NCBI GenBank assembly: GCA_963576725.1
Contig: OY755241.1
Span: 59,579,071 to 59,643,070 of the forward strand
Source of the DNA: Azorinus chamasolen
Taxonomy: Eukaryota; Mollusca; Bivalvia; Cardiida; Solecurtidae
Direction: 5' to 3'
DNA length: 64,000 nt
Each line of letters begins with the position of its first letter. The first letter of the stretch is position 1. The notes below the pieces were generated by a model. The model worked only from the letters and a program-made list of their open reading frames with translations. It made no database searches and was not told where the DNA came from. Below are positions 44,732 to 55,412 of this stretch, one piece after another. The translations under genes were made by a program, and so were the position numbers.

Positions 44732-44928
44732 CAGAGCAACAGATAAAATGTGCGTACTGAAGATACTAAAATCATCTTTTCTCCACCAAACCCTATGTTG
44801 TGACCACTCTTTAAAATCGTCTCGGAGAGACGATTCTAAAGAGTGGTCACAACATAGGGTTTGGTAGAGAGATGACAGAGTCATTCTTGAAAATGTTTTT
44901 ATTTACGCGTCTTATCTGGACGTCTGCT
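44732..44928. mobile_element. Family J MITE upstream of CCP9, reverse orientation
   Basis: CAGAGCAACAGATAAAATGTG left and CGTCTTATCTGGACGTCTG right; hairpin 44780-44870. Confidence 0.8.
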
Positions 44929-44986
44929 TACACGAAGCTTTATCAGGGAAAGGGTTTAGTGACAAGTATGTCTCGTTACATTACAG

Positions 44987-45172
44987 CGCCCTGTCGCCAA
45001 CCTCCGCCCCATGTTCGTAACGGGATGCGCGTGTATATGGGAACACACCATATGGACAAAGCCAAGTACCGCTGTTTTCCTGGCTACCGACTGGACCACA
45101 AGAAAATGAACACAACTTACCTTACGTGCACGTCTGGGGAATGGTTAGGAGGTATACCCCAGTGTGAGGAAT
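44987..45172 (+). CDS. CCP/sushi domain 9 of gene 1
   Basis: A 186-nt exon, phase 1 to phase 1: APCRQPPPHVRNGMRV, YRCFPGYRLDH, LTCTSGEWLGG, QCEE. It has four cysteines, the RNG motif, a tryptophan, and a sequon at MNTTY. The acceptor is gttacattacag and the donor is GAAT|gtgagt at 45173. A J-type MITE ends about 60 bp upstream and a B-type MITE begins about 35 bp downstream. Confidence 0.87.
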
Positions 45173-45195
45173 GTGAGTAACGGGCCCGGTGTTAC

Positions 45196-45472
45196 ATGTA
45201 ACCCATTCCCTCATATTGACGACTTTTGACGACTCTGTAAAAGTCACTTTGTGAAACCATTGTGATAAATAGAGCAAATGCTCTATTATCACAATGGTTT
45301 CAAACTATAAAATTCTAACATTTTCCTTTTCTCTAGTAAATGCTCCTTTTGGGTACATTTATTCAAAGAGGTTGTATCTAATACGGAAAAATAGTCAAAC
45401 AGGGAGAGCCACACACGAAATGACACCGCACCAAACACCATCTAACAAGAAATAGCATATGAGATAATGGAT
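45196..45472. mobile_element. Family B MITE with an extra ~75 bp insert
   Basis: Flanks and short hairpin (AGAGCAAATGCTCT) are B; GGGAGAGCCACACACG and following bases are foreign to the family. Confidence 0.65.
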
Positions 45473-45499
45473 TAATGTTTGGTACACATTAGAATATTT

Positions 45500-46325
45500 A
45501 TGTACAGTATGTAGAACCTGTCTGAAGCTGCCATTCATTTATTGAACATATTAGTCCAGTGGTTGCTTAATAAAGGCATGGCAAAAGTAATGGAGCTTTC
45601 TGTATTATTTTTGACCAGCATTAAGTTACCGTCTGTCTTACAGACCCATAATTAAACCTCTTTGATTGCTGCTTAAGACAAGTTCTACTGAATATAAACA
45701 AATTAATACCAGTATTAATGTAGAATCACATTTATATGTATACCATTTCATATGCAAACACAGAAAACCCTGATCATACGGTTTCTAAAAATAGTCGTTT
45801 GATCTAGGTATTCTCTGTTTGTAGAAATTTAGGAAGTTAAGAGTTTATCTTGATGCGAGTTACAGAAACATTGTGCACTGTCGCAGTCAAACAGATGTTG
45901 AAATATACATATCGATTTATACCTAATAAGCATTCTGTACTAAGGTGGTTGCTTAATTCAGAATGAAAGCAAATAAGAGTGATGATCAAATGGGAGCTTT
46001 CTGCATTGCATTTAGTCTGCATTAAGCTACCACATGTATTTAGAAAAGCCTATTTCTTTATTTAATCCTTTCCTTCATATAAACGCATTCGCACACATTT
46101 GCAAACAGAGTAGACCCACATCAAATGGCATCTATATATATGGGAGCTGTCTGATCAGGACCTGTCGTGTTTGCTTTTGACATTATAAACATCTGAGTTT
46201 ACATTTTTGTCCAAGGGCAAAAGTCTCCTTGAAAAGTTTACATTATAAATATTCATGCAGCTAATAAATAGTCGTCATGTCATTATGTCTTATATGAATA
46301 CTGAACAAGGAAAGGGTTATTGTTT
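45500..46325. mobile_element. E, A-like, D/E-like and A MITEs
   Basis: E 45505-45695; A-like 45700-45845; HP2 hairpin remnant 45940-46050; A 46070-46322 with TATATATA loop. Confidence 0.55.
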
Positions 46326-46409
46326 ATCATAAAGGGCTTTAGTGGTTTTTTTTGGCTGATCGTTGATGTACCCCTAGAAGTAAGGGGGTGTTTATCAGTT
46401 GAAACTATA

Positions 46410-46613
46410 CAGTAAAACCTCTCTATAACGACCACTTAATTGCATCGAGTATTTTGTGTTAAAGGCAGATGGCTGCTTAAAGCAAGGTGAAAGTAAAACA
46501 GAACGCTCCTATAGGAGCGTTCTTTTTTACTTTCACCTTGCTTTAAGCAACCACCTGCCCTAAATACCAACTAATGAACACAATTTAGTGGCTGTTATAG
46601 GGAGGTTTTACTG
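46410..46613. mobile_element. Family C MITE
   Basis: TA-flanked ends, hairpin arms nearly identical to other C copies. Confidence 0.85.
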
Positions 46614-46739
46614 TAGTGCCTTTGATTGAATGAACTTGGAACATTTACTCAAAGCATACATGTAATTGTAGACTGTATTAACTTTTTTGAGAATGTTTTT
46701 CTTACATCCTGCATTTTTGACCTTTTACCTGTTACGACT

Positions 46740-47095
46740 ATCAGTTGATTAACCCTCTTAACTCTTTTGGCGCAAAATTTAAGTGTCGTCTGCAAAAATA
46801 CTTTCATATTAAATATAATTCTAAACTAAATAATAAAGGTATATTGGTAAAATATTTGTTTTTAAAAACCTGTATTCTTGGGTTAAAATAATACAGAAAA
46901 CAGTTAACTCCTAGAGGAGCCGTCTGATCAGGGTCTTCTCTGTTTGCTTATAGAATTTGATAGACTTGTTTCTTTAGTGTCTAAAATGGCTACAGTATCC
47001 CGCTTTCCATATTTCATTATATTGTCCATGAATATTCAGTAGGTATGGACTTTGTAATAAACATAGAACAGGGAAAGTGTTAAGTCATTATTTTT
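46740..47095. mobile_element. I/G fragment and A2 right half
   Basis: AACTCTTTTGGCGCAAAATT; then AGGAGCCGTCTGATCAGGG with the A2 flank, ending GGGAAAGTGTTAA. Confidence 0.55.
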
Positions 47096-47146
47096 GACTC
47101 TTATATTCATAGAGTACGGCGTTAAAGTGAGTTACTTTTATTTCAG

Positions 47147-47433
47147 TTTACTGCGAGTCACCAAAACAAATTGAAAACGGTGCAGTGTATAAAAAGCTGG
47201 ATGATGTCCGGTTTCTCTTCAAACCATACATCCGAACCATTCACCATGGCACCCGGCTTGAGTTTAAATGTAATCCGGGTTACAGACTGGTTGGTCCTAG
47301 TGGCGCCACCTGTGTCAATGGCGAATGGAGACCAAAGATGGATAATCCAGGAACGAAATGCGAGGAAGCTTTACACCCGCCTTTCCGTAAATTATGGACA
47401 CCTATTCCCAATGATAATGATGACCGAAAATAA
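47147..47433 (+). CDS. CCP/sushi domain 10, C-terminal tail and stop of gene 1
   Basis: This terminal exon enters in phase 1 after gttacttttatttcag and ends at TAA 47431-47433. It encodes a long CCP (YCESPKQIENGAVY, FKCNPGYRLVG, ATCVNGEW, TKCEE). The stretch between cysteines 1 and 2 is longer than in the other modules. A polar tail of about 20 residues, rich in P, D and N, follows. There is no transmembrane segment or GPI-type tail, so the product is predicted to be secreted. With this exon the gene sums to 2072 nt and closes in frame. WAP-then-CCP-array order is known for nematode LEV-9; calling this a LEV-9 relative is inference from domain order only. Confidence 0.87.
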
Positions 47434-47639
47434 TTCTGAAGTGGTTTAAGATGCAATGTAAAGATATGTACATTATCATTCATCATACAAATTTGTCAAT
47501 ACATTATGTGCAATATTGAATCTGTAAACTGTTAGTCAAGACTGGACTGGCAATTACAAACAGGTTGAATCCAGATCAGGATGTCTGGGGTATAAAAATG
47601 GAACAGTCCAATATCAGCCACCGCATAGTTAAGGTTAAC

Positions 47640-47739
47640 AGAGCTCCAGATAAGATGCGTAAATTAAAACATTTTCAAGAATAACTCCTTTATTTGACAA
47701 GTTTTGTATTTGAGTAGCACCTTTATCTATAGCTCTGAA
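47640..47739. mobile_element. Family J MITE without its hairpin
   Basis: CAGAGCTCCAGATAAGATGC left and CACCTTTATCTATAGCTCTG right, joined at the base of the missing palindrome (CTTTATTTGACAAG). Confidence 0.75.
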
Positions 47740-47774
47740 ACACTATTGGATATATGTATATCATTATTTGTAGT

Positions 47775-48255
47775 ACAGTAGAGCCCGGCAATAGTGACCA
47801 CATAATAAACATGCGGTCTAAAGCAAGACTAAAGTACAATTAAACCTCTCTATAACGGCCACTAAATTACATCAAGTGTTGTGTGTTAAAGATAGGTGGC
47901 TGCTTAAAGATCCTCTTGTACTACATTCATTAATGTCATGAAATCCATATCACCATCAAACCCTTACGATCTCTGGTATATCTGTTGTAAATAAAGTCAT
48001 TATATATGCAGGAGTGTTTTGCATTTATTGATATACAGTAGAATCCCTCTTTACTGGACATTGAATCATGTTTAAATATCGATCTTGGACAGAGGTTTCA
48101 AACTTCTGAGTGTGAAACTGAGTACATTCTCGATCATCTGATTGGTCGGAGTTTGCGCATGCGCAAAATCTGACGATTTAGATGCTTGAGGATGATCTCA
48201 GACTCAAACAAAAAAATTGATAACCTCGAGGTCAGTACGATGGATCACGGCCCTT
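47775..48255. mobile_element. Damaged C/D pieces and an M foldback
   Basis: C left part 47835-47910; pogo-like end 48040; M-type inverted repeat about 48070-48230 (GATTGGTCGGAGTTTGCGC / GCGCAAAATCTGACGAT). Confidence 0.5.
47990..47995 (+). promoter_or_regulatory. Candidate polyadenylation signal of gene 1
   Basis: AATAAA occurs about 560 bp after the gene 1 stop codon and I noticed no closer one. The putative 3' UTR contains a hairpin-less J MITE and C/D MITE fragments. Use of the signal is inferred. Confidence 0.4.
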
Positions 48256-48339
48256 TAAGGCCCTTGGGTGTTTTTTTAATCAGAGATAATAAGTAATGAT
48301 ATAGAAAGTATTTGCACACACTTATAAACCCATTAACTA

Positions 48340-48605
48340 ATAGAATGAGTTATATTTATTAACTATTTCCCTAATGAAATTTATGCGTAAACTGGTCACT
48401 CCATGCATATTTGTTAACTTAATGTTATTATATATATGTTTCGGGGGAATCGTTTGCTTGGATAAAAATTATAAGATCAGACTTATATGAGTATTTATAA
48501 GCAAACAGAGCTCACCCTGATCAGACGGCTCCTACAGGAGCCGTCTGATCTGGGTCTACTCTGTTTACAAAGGTGTGAAAAGGTATTTATATGAGGGAAA
48601 GGGTA
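48340..48605. mobile_element. Family A MITE
   Basis: Hairpin 48500-48568 with CTCCTACAGGAG apex; GGGAAAGGG-type right end. Confidence 0.75.
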
Positions 48606-48825
48606 AGGTTGATAAGTTTATACATAGCGGCATAATTTTTCATTGATTTGTGTTTTGGTTTTACGTATTAGTGCTGTAGTTTCTCGTACAGCTGTTTTAA
48701 TTTATACAGCGGTTCTCACATGAGACCTCGTTTGTTATTTGTTTCATATCACGAGCCGCATAAACAAATATGATGCGAGTGTTTGATTATGTCAATATTC
48801 ATATTAACTATTACAACGCTGAAAT
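48606..48825. other. Unassigned sequence
   Basis: Nothing recognised. Confidence 0.4.
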
Positions 48826-49016
48826 TTCTAATGGACTCTTCCAAAATCCAAACAGATCAAGCTTATGGTTAAGATTTAGGGTTTTTTCTGAAGAAAAGTG
48901 TAGCATGACAAACAGTGCAGACCCTTATGAGAGGGCTCCTCTAGGAGCCCTCTCATCTGAGTCTACACTGTTTACAAAGGACATTAGTGACACGTGCCCC
49001 GCATTGTAAGAGTTAA
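48826..49016. mobile_element. Family K MITE
   Basis: TGGACTCTTCCAAAATCC, AGGGTTTTTTCTGAAGAAAAG, hairpin 48905-48975 (apex GGGCTCCTCTAGGAGCCC), right end ..AAGAGTTAA. Confidence 0.75.
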
Positions 49017-49149
49017 AGTAATTGTATGGAACTGATAATGAATACACGCAAATATGAGATAAAAGATAAAATGGAAAATAAATCTGCAAAAATCAGATAA
49101 AACGGACAACAGGGTATCTGCAAATATATGTTATTCTATCCACATATAT

Positions 49150-49932
49150 ACAGTGAAACCCCCGAAAACCGGGCCTTTAAGTAAGAAGACTTTAAATCGT
49201 TTTAGACAGGCATGTGACTGCTTAATGCATGTTTTTCATCTGCATTAAGTTGACACATGTCTTGAAGATTGATATTGATAATAAGTTGACCATCTGATTT
49301 AGAGATTTTTTAGACATTCTATGTGTAACGGGCGATTGTATGTGTGGGACAAGTTGGTTCCCTGTACAATTGGCCTCGAATAAAGATCTGACATGTTCAA
49401 CACCCATATGCCACTGTCGCCATCATCTGTAAATATGAATGTTCTGTGTTAATTATTGACTAAAACAAATATTCAAGATATTTTTCTACTTTACGTGTTG
49501 TCTTCATCAGTCCTACATGTTTTGTATTATTGTATTCTTGTTGTTATAAGCATTGAGGTTTTACACATCTGCATATGGCTCTGTAACTCTTTTCCCGCCA
49601 AAATCATTTCCGTCTGCTAAGAGTATCGTCCGATTCAGGTATCAACATCTTTACAAACCATAATCAGGATGGCAATCAATTAACCCATTATCTTATAAGC
49701 TATTTTAGATCAAACTCTTTGATTAAATCTAACGAAAAGGTGCATTTAATGGAGAAAGGGAAAGTTTAGAAATGTGTAGCGTATCGACCATTGTGATAAA
49801 TAGAGTATTTTGAAACCATTGTGATAAATAGAGCATTTGCTCCATAGGAGCAAATGCTCTATTTATCACAATGGTTTCAAAAGCTGACTTTCACAGAGGA
49901 GTTCAAAGGCATCAGTATTAGGGACTGGGTTA
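49150..49932. mobile_element. E-like fragment, unassigned sequence, B MITE
   Basis: CAGTGAAACCCCCGAAAACC with half hairpin to 49265. B 49679-49932, whose left arm is partly duplicated (ACCATTGTGATAAATAGAG appears twice before the apex). Confidence 0.6.
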
Positions 49933-49988
49933 TAGGACTTATCATGATCCATATTGCTTGCTTTCATCGATTATCAGAGATTCGTATA

Positions 49989-50434
49989 CAGGGTGTCCGA
50001 AAAAAAAACCACGGAACCCTGAGTCAAATGTGTATTTAAACCAATGTAACCGGTCGCATTAAAATATAAATATTTACTGTTGTAGACATGTCATTTGTGC
50101 ATATGTCTGCAAAATTTATCATAAAAATATACATTGGTTTTAAAGATATGAGTTTTTAATGAATGCACCTAAAATCTGTTTTTACATGATATTCTGACAT
50201 TGCATAGTCTATGCCTATGTCATGTTTAAAACGGGTTTTGGGTGCTTTCATCTAAATGCACGTATCTTAAAAAACAATGAATGGATATGTTTAGACAAAA
50301 TTTAGACAACATATGGCAAAATGTTGTCTCTACTAAGCTACATGTGTATACTTTTAATTTAAGTTAGCAATATTGACAGACATGGGATAACTGGCAGGTC
50401 GAAATCCCGGGTTCCGTTTTTTTGGGACACCCTG
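49989..50434. mobile_element. Tc1/mariner-like non-autonomous element
   Basis: The inverted ends CAGGGTGTCC and GGACACCCTG are each followed inward by an A/T run and GGAACCC/GGGTTCC. This end type is typical of mariner-superfamily elements. A TA precedes the left end. The interior holds no long ORF. Confidence 0.7.
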
Positions 50435-50449
50435 TTTATAGCGACAAAA

Positions 50450-50818
50450 GAGTTAACCCATTCTATCATATAAACGCTTTGCAAACAGAGGAGACTCAGA
50501 TCTGATGGCTCTTGTAGATGACGTCATATCAGGATCTGCTCTGTTTGCTGATTAAAATAGGAATCGTTTTGACTCTACAGTTTCTTTCAATGTATAAGTT
50601 AGCCAAGTATTATACAGAAAACCCTCTCTATAACGGCCACTAATTGTGTTAATTATTGGGTATTTAGGGCAGGTGGCTGCTTAAAGCAAGGTGAAAGTAA
50701 AACAGAACGCTCCTATAGGAGCGTTCTGTTTTACTTTCACCTTGCTTTAAGCAACCACCTGTCTGTAACACAAAATACTTGATGTAATTTGGCCGTTTTA
50801 CAGAGTTGTTTTACTGTA
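50450..50818. mobile_element. A MITE (partial) and C MITE
   Basis: A hairpin remnant 50480-50545; C 50613-50818 with perfect arms. Confidence 0.75.
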
Positions 50819-50889
50819 TATAGTGGCTGGATTCACATTTGAATATTTTGCATAAGAAGAGTGAACGATTTGTACTGATTGTTTATGGC

Positions 50890-51370
50890 ACTTGACAGAA
50901 ATACGCCTTTCTACGCCTTTACAAACATGATATGATATATAGATATGATATGATATATAGATATGATTCTACAGTTTCTGCCATGGCTGTGCCCATGTGC
51001 TGTAACAAGTAAAATCTAATTACATGTAATATTCACGGTGCCATTGTTTCTTACATGATTATTTATGGAGTTAGGGCGGACTTAGTTGAAGGACAATTTA
51101 CGACATAGTTCATTTACGACATAGTTCATTTACGGCATAGTTCATTTACGACATAGAGAGTGTATCTACAGTAAAACCTCTCTATAACGGTCACTAAAAT
51201 ATGTTAACTAGTTGATATCTAGGGCAGGTTGCTGCTTAAAGCAAGGTGAAAGTAGAACAGAACGCTCCTACAGGAGCGTTCTGTTTTACTTACACATTGC
51301 TTTAAGCAGCCACACGCCTTTAACACAAAATACTTGATGTAATCTAGTAGTCGTTATAGAAAGGTACACG
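50890..51370. mobile_element. A remnant, short tandem repeat, C MITE
   Basis: ATATGATATATAGAT duplicated at 50930-50965; CATTTACGACATAGTT repeated about four times at 51095-51155; C 51171-51366. Confidence 0.7.
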
Positions 51371-51399
51371 TAACTGTAATTCTATTAACAATTATCATT

Positions 51400-52012
51400 T
51401 TTATCTGATGAATATTAATTACATGTAAATTCATTTTTGTAATGGTACATGAACATATGTGTTTTAGGTCATGCTAGTAACACTAAAATTCTATCTTTAT
51501 TATTTCATAAGCAAACAGATCAGACCCAGGTCAGACCGCTCCTACGGCAGCCGCGTGATCTGGGTCTATTCTGTATGGATAGGCGTAGAAAGGCGCATTT
51601 ATGGAGTAAAGGGATACCCTGCTAAATAATTAATTCTGTCCCCTCCTCCTTTATCAGAATATTAATTAGAAAAATATGTATAAAACGTTATCACCAACAC
51701 AAATAAGTTGTATGAAAGTGAAGAAACTGGTCAAAGGGCTTCCCGAGGAACCCTTTGATCTGGATCTACACTGTCTGTAGGTATCATAGAAACAGTCCCC
51801 GCATAATAAGAGATAAGTATTAGGACATTCATTCTCACGTCTCCATTTAATAGTACAGTAAAACCTCTCTATAATGGCCACTAAATTGTTTTTAATTAGT
51901 TGGTATTTAGGGCAGGTGGCTGCTTAAAGCAAGGTGAAAGTAAAACAGAACCTGCCTTTAACACAAAATATTCGCTTTAATTTAGTGGCCGTTATAGAGA
52001 GGCTTTACTGTA
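51400..52012. mobile_element. A MITE, K-like hairpin, C MITE lacking one arm
   Basis: A 51400-51622; K-like 51690-51785; C 51856-52012 with left arm only (..GTAAAACAGAA then CCTGCC). Confidence 0.65.
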
Positions 52013-52275
52013 TCAAATTAGACTGACATAGTAACAAATGTGAAATGTAAAAGCAGTTACATCTGGATCAACATTGTTTGCCTACGTTTGTATATCCTGA
52101 TACTAAAGGTAAATAAGGTAATGGCCGTTTGACCATGAAAAACAATGAGAAAACTCTTTAGAAATGACGTACCTTGTTACATGAGGATTGCGCAATAAAA
52201 CCTGAATCACATGCTTATATTTTGTCCTCATTTGTCCTGCACTTTGTTTGCCCTTTTCCCTCATATAAACATATT

Positions 52276-52800
52276 TAACCCTTTCATATAAACACATTTC
52301 ACCCTGTTGCACCACGACAAATAGTGCAGTCCCAGATCAGACGCCACCTTTTCAAGGCGGCGTCTGATCAGGGACTTCACTTTTTTTGTCTCAATCTCTA
52401 GTTCTCGATCTGTTTTATTCCTTTGAATTCTTTCTTTATTTATTTATTCCATTTCCTTATTTCACCGAATGATTTAACAAAAATGAGTTGCAGACGACAA
52501 TTAGAAATCCCATAATAGCTAATGCTCTATTTAGCATAATGGTTTCAAAATGTGACCGGGAGAATGAGTAAAAACTTACATGACAAGACAGCACTCTGCC
52601 TAAGCCTACCCACCCTCTCCCCTTAAGCCTTAACTTTAGCGGACTTCTGTAAATAGTGGAGGAAGTCAAGAAACAGATCCATCAAATTCATAAGCAAATA
52701 GAGCAGACCCAGATCAGACGGCTCCTCTAGGACCTCTATGATCAGGGTCTATTCTGTTTTCAATGCTTGAACATAGGTTCATGTATATATGAGGGAAACG
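52276..52800. mobile_element. I MITE, B fragment, A MITE
   Basis: I about 52276-52510 with near-perfect hairpin (GGCGGCGTCTGATCAGGGAC); B scrap 52510-52560; A hairpin 52695-52762. Confidence 0.65.
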
Positions 52801-53395
52801 GTTATTTCAGCGTCCCTCTCCTGATAATGACAAACTGGCTGGTTTCTGTTGTTGAAAGGTGTGGCAAATATGTTCCTCCCTGGTGTGCATCATCTTTCAT
52901 AATAAAGTCGAGGGAAGATGACCACACTCTTTTGACAGCTGCAAATCGGAGAAGGAACAGATTTCAGCATAGAAATGGCACAAACTAGCACTCCCGAATA
53001 CCTATCTTTCAAAAGTTTCCACCCCAGGCCTATCCCTTGCTTTCACGTTTCTATCCCCTGGTCTGAAACAATGAAAACACTCTCACAGTTCAGCACAAAA
53101 ACTACCAAAAGCATTGGTTCACAAAATAGATTCCATGTGGCACATAGAATGGTAGAATTTTGCATTAAGAACGTATCCTCTAGATAAGTTATAAGCCATT
53201 AATAATTACATATTTTGCAAAAAATAATCCTACTTATCCTACTTTTTTATAACCAAATATTCCTACCATTCCCTACTTTTCTGCCAGAGAGAGAGATCGC
53301 AATCATACGTGTATGTTTGCACGTCACCGGGGCGCTGGGGAAAATGTAATTGTTTTAATCGTTTAACCTTCTTGTCCATCTAACATCGACTTTAC
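52801..53395. other. Unassigned sequence
   Basis: Open frames at 52975-53187 and nearby show no domain or splice context. No repeat recognised. Confidence 0.4.
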
Positions 53396-54074
53396 TAGCA
53401 TGACCACACAGTTACGATCCAGACACGAGACGTCGAGTAACTGCGCGTCTCATTAAAACAGCCGCAGTAACAAACAGTTTGGATCCTGATGAGACGCCGA
53501 GTTACTCGGCGTCTCATCTGGATCCAAATTGTTTGCCTATGTAATCACAGATATAACATTGGCAGCGGATTAATAGATAGAAACGTGTTCGTGAAAAGCT
53601 TGATTAAAACCTACAATTAACTATGATCCATGAGCTGTGATTGCCATGCATATTTTACATTATTCATGCCCATAGGAATACCTGCATCTCATAAAATAAT
53701 GCTGCAGAATGATCTGTTTATTTCACCCTGTCAGTGCCACGATACCCGTCTGCTGGACACATTGTCGTCTGCTTCAAGTTTTAAAGTTGGTGTTTCTTTT
53801 ATCTCTTTATAAACATAGTGTCAAACAGTTTGGATCCAGATTAGACGCCGCGTTACTGTCTGCGTGTTTGTATACAGCAAAACCCGTCTTAAGCGGCCAT
53901 CAAAAAGAGGTCTAACTACGGATCTGTAAGGCAGGTGGCAGCTTAATGCAGGTCAAAAGTAATACAGAAAGCTCCTAAACTTTCTGCATTATTTTTGCCC
54001 TGCATGAAGCACCTGCTTATTAAGACTCCTACGTTCAATAAATGAATGGCAGCTTAGGATAGGCTCCACTGTAC
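53396..54074. mobile_element. G MITEs and E MITE upstream of the gene 2 promoter
   Basis: G hairpins near 53415 (half) and 53470-53533 (near-perfect); G remnant 53725-53860; E 53870-54074 with short hairpin. Confidence 0.7.
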
Positions 54075-54100
54075 GTGTATTAATGAGATAAGAGAAATAG

Positions 54101-54108
54101 TATAAAAG
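54101..54108 (+). promoter_or_regulatory. TATA box of gene 2
   Basis: TATAAAAG lies 63 bp upstream of the ATG at 54164, with a plausible start region around 54130-54140 (TCATCAGTGAG). It lies about 25 bp beyond the end of an E-type MITE (to ~54074), so this transposon abuts the core promoter. Confidence 0.6.
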
Positions 54109-54163
54109 GATGGACGTGGAATTGGATAGTCATCAGTGAGAGCAATCTGGATTGACCATCATA

Positions 54164-55201
54164 ATGGAGATGTATGTATTTCACTTGTTTGCTGTTATAT
54201 CGCTGCATACGTATTGCATGACTACAATGCCACCGAGTATTTCCGATCTGATCTCCAATGAAGGCGTGTTAAATATGACACTTGACTTTATGGAGCTATG
54301 TCCACTGACACCTCTTTGTAAAGTAAACATCACCGACTACCAGAATGTGTTTCTTTGGTCGATTCCATGCTGTGCCAATTGCAGGTGTGACGAAGAATGC
54401 ATGGAACGTGGAGACTGCTGTCCTGATGCACTTGATGACTTAGACAATCGTTACAAGCTTTTACGAAAGTGTGTTGATTTAACGTACACGAGAACTGTTC
54501 CAGCAGACAACACTTACAAGGTCACTGCAGCCTGTCCCGTAACGTACGGCGATAAAGATGTCGCCAAGAAATGCGAACAGGATTACAAAGCCTATGACTT
54601 TGAAGATGGCTACACAGGGTTTTTGCCAGTAACTGACACGATCGGAGAGGAAACCTACAAAAATATTTACTGCCTTATTTGTAATAACGGATCTAGAAGC
54701 GAATCTCTTCACTGGAGCTTGGTTATATCATGTTTACACAATAATGAGCAATTGATTTGGACTCCTCTTGCTATACATGGTTACGCTGTTGAAGGCTGTA
54801 ATGTTATGTTTAACCCCCCAGAAGCAATGCCTGACCATTTGAACGTTTATCCGGGATTCTGCAGTCCTATCATTGATGATTGTAACGTGACTGGAAATCT
54901 TGAACAGTTTGGTGAGAGGAATGAACGATATTGCCACGCCTATGACTCTAAATATAAGAACTACAGAAATGTTCACTGTGCCCTTTGTAACGGTTTAAAC
55001 AGAGAAAACATAACATTGAGCGGTTGTACTTCAGAGGGCTTCGGCTTCGGATTTGGGTTTACCTCGGTCATCGATGTACCTGGACTGGTTGCATCTGAAA
55101 CGTTGGATCAGGATGAAATAAACGTGTCTGTCGAGAATTCAAAGTCCATTTATCAGAACTGCACACTGGCCTCAGATGTTTTGTTAGACACTTTAGATGA
55201 C
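54164..55201 (+). CDS. Gene 2 exon 1: secreted/membrane ectodomain with somatomedin-B-like cluster
   Basis: The exon encodes 346 residues. Residues 1-18 (MEMYVFHLFAVISLHTYC) form a signal peptide; the ATG at 54164 is chosen because it is the first in frame and sits behind a TATA box. A dense cysteine cluster at about 69-86 (CCANCRCDEECMERGDCCPD) matches the second half of a somatomedin-B-like fold. Two related cysteine motifs follow, YKNIYCLICN (about 166-175) and YKNYRNVHCALCNG (about 264-277). Several N-glycosylation sequons are present. The donor GAC|gtaagt at 55202 is phase 0. Architectures like this occur in ectodomains of lophotrochozoan Methuselah-like/family-B receptors, from general knowledge rather than a search. 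No ligand can be inferred. Confidence 0.8.
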
Positions 55202-55412
55202 GTAAGTAGTCTTTATATGAATAAATACAGATTGTGATTGAAACAAAAATATTGTCTGGGATATTTACGTTTTATATAGCTAGCACAAATATGTATGCAT
55301 TTCATTCAAACAATATAAACTCATTGCAAATACAGTGAAATCTTGACACTACATGTACTAAAACTCAAATACATACCATTATTGATTTTTAACACAGGTG
55401 GCAGCCTACTGC

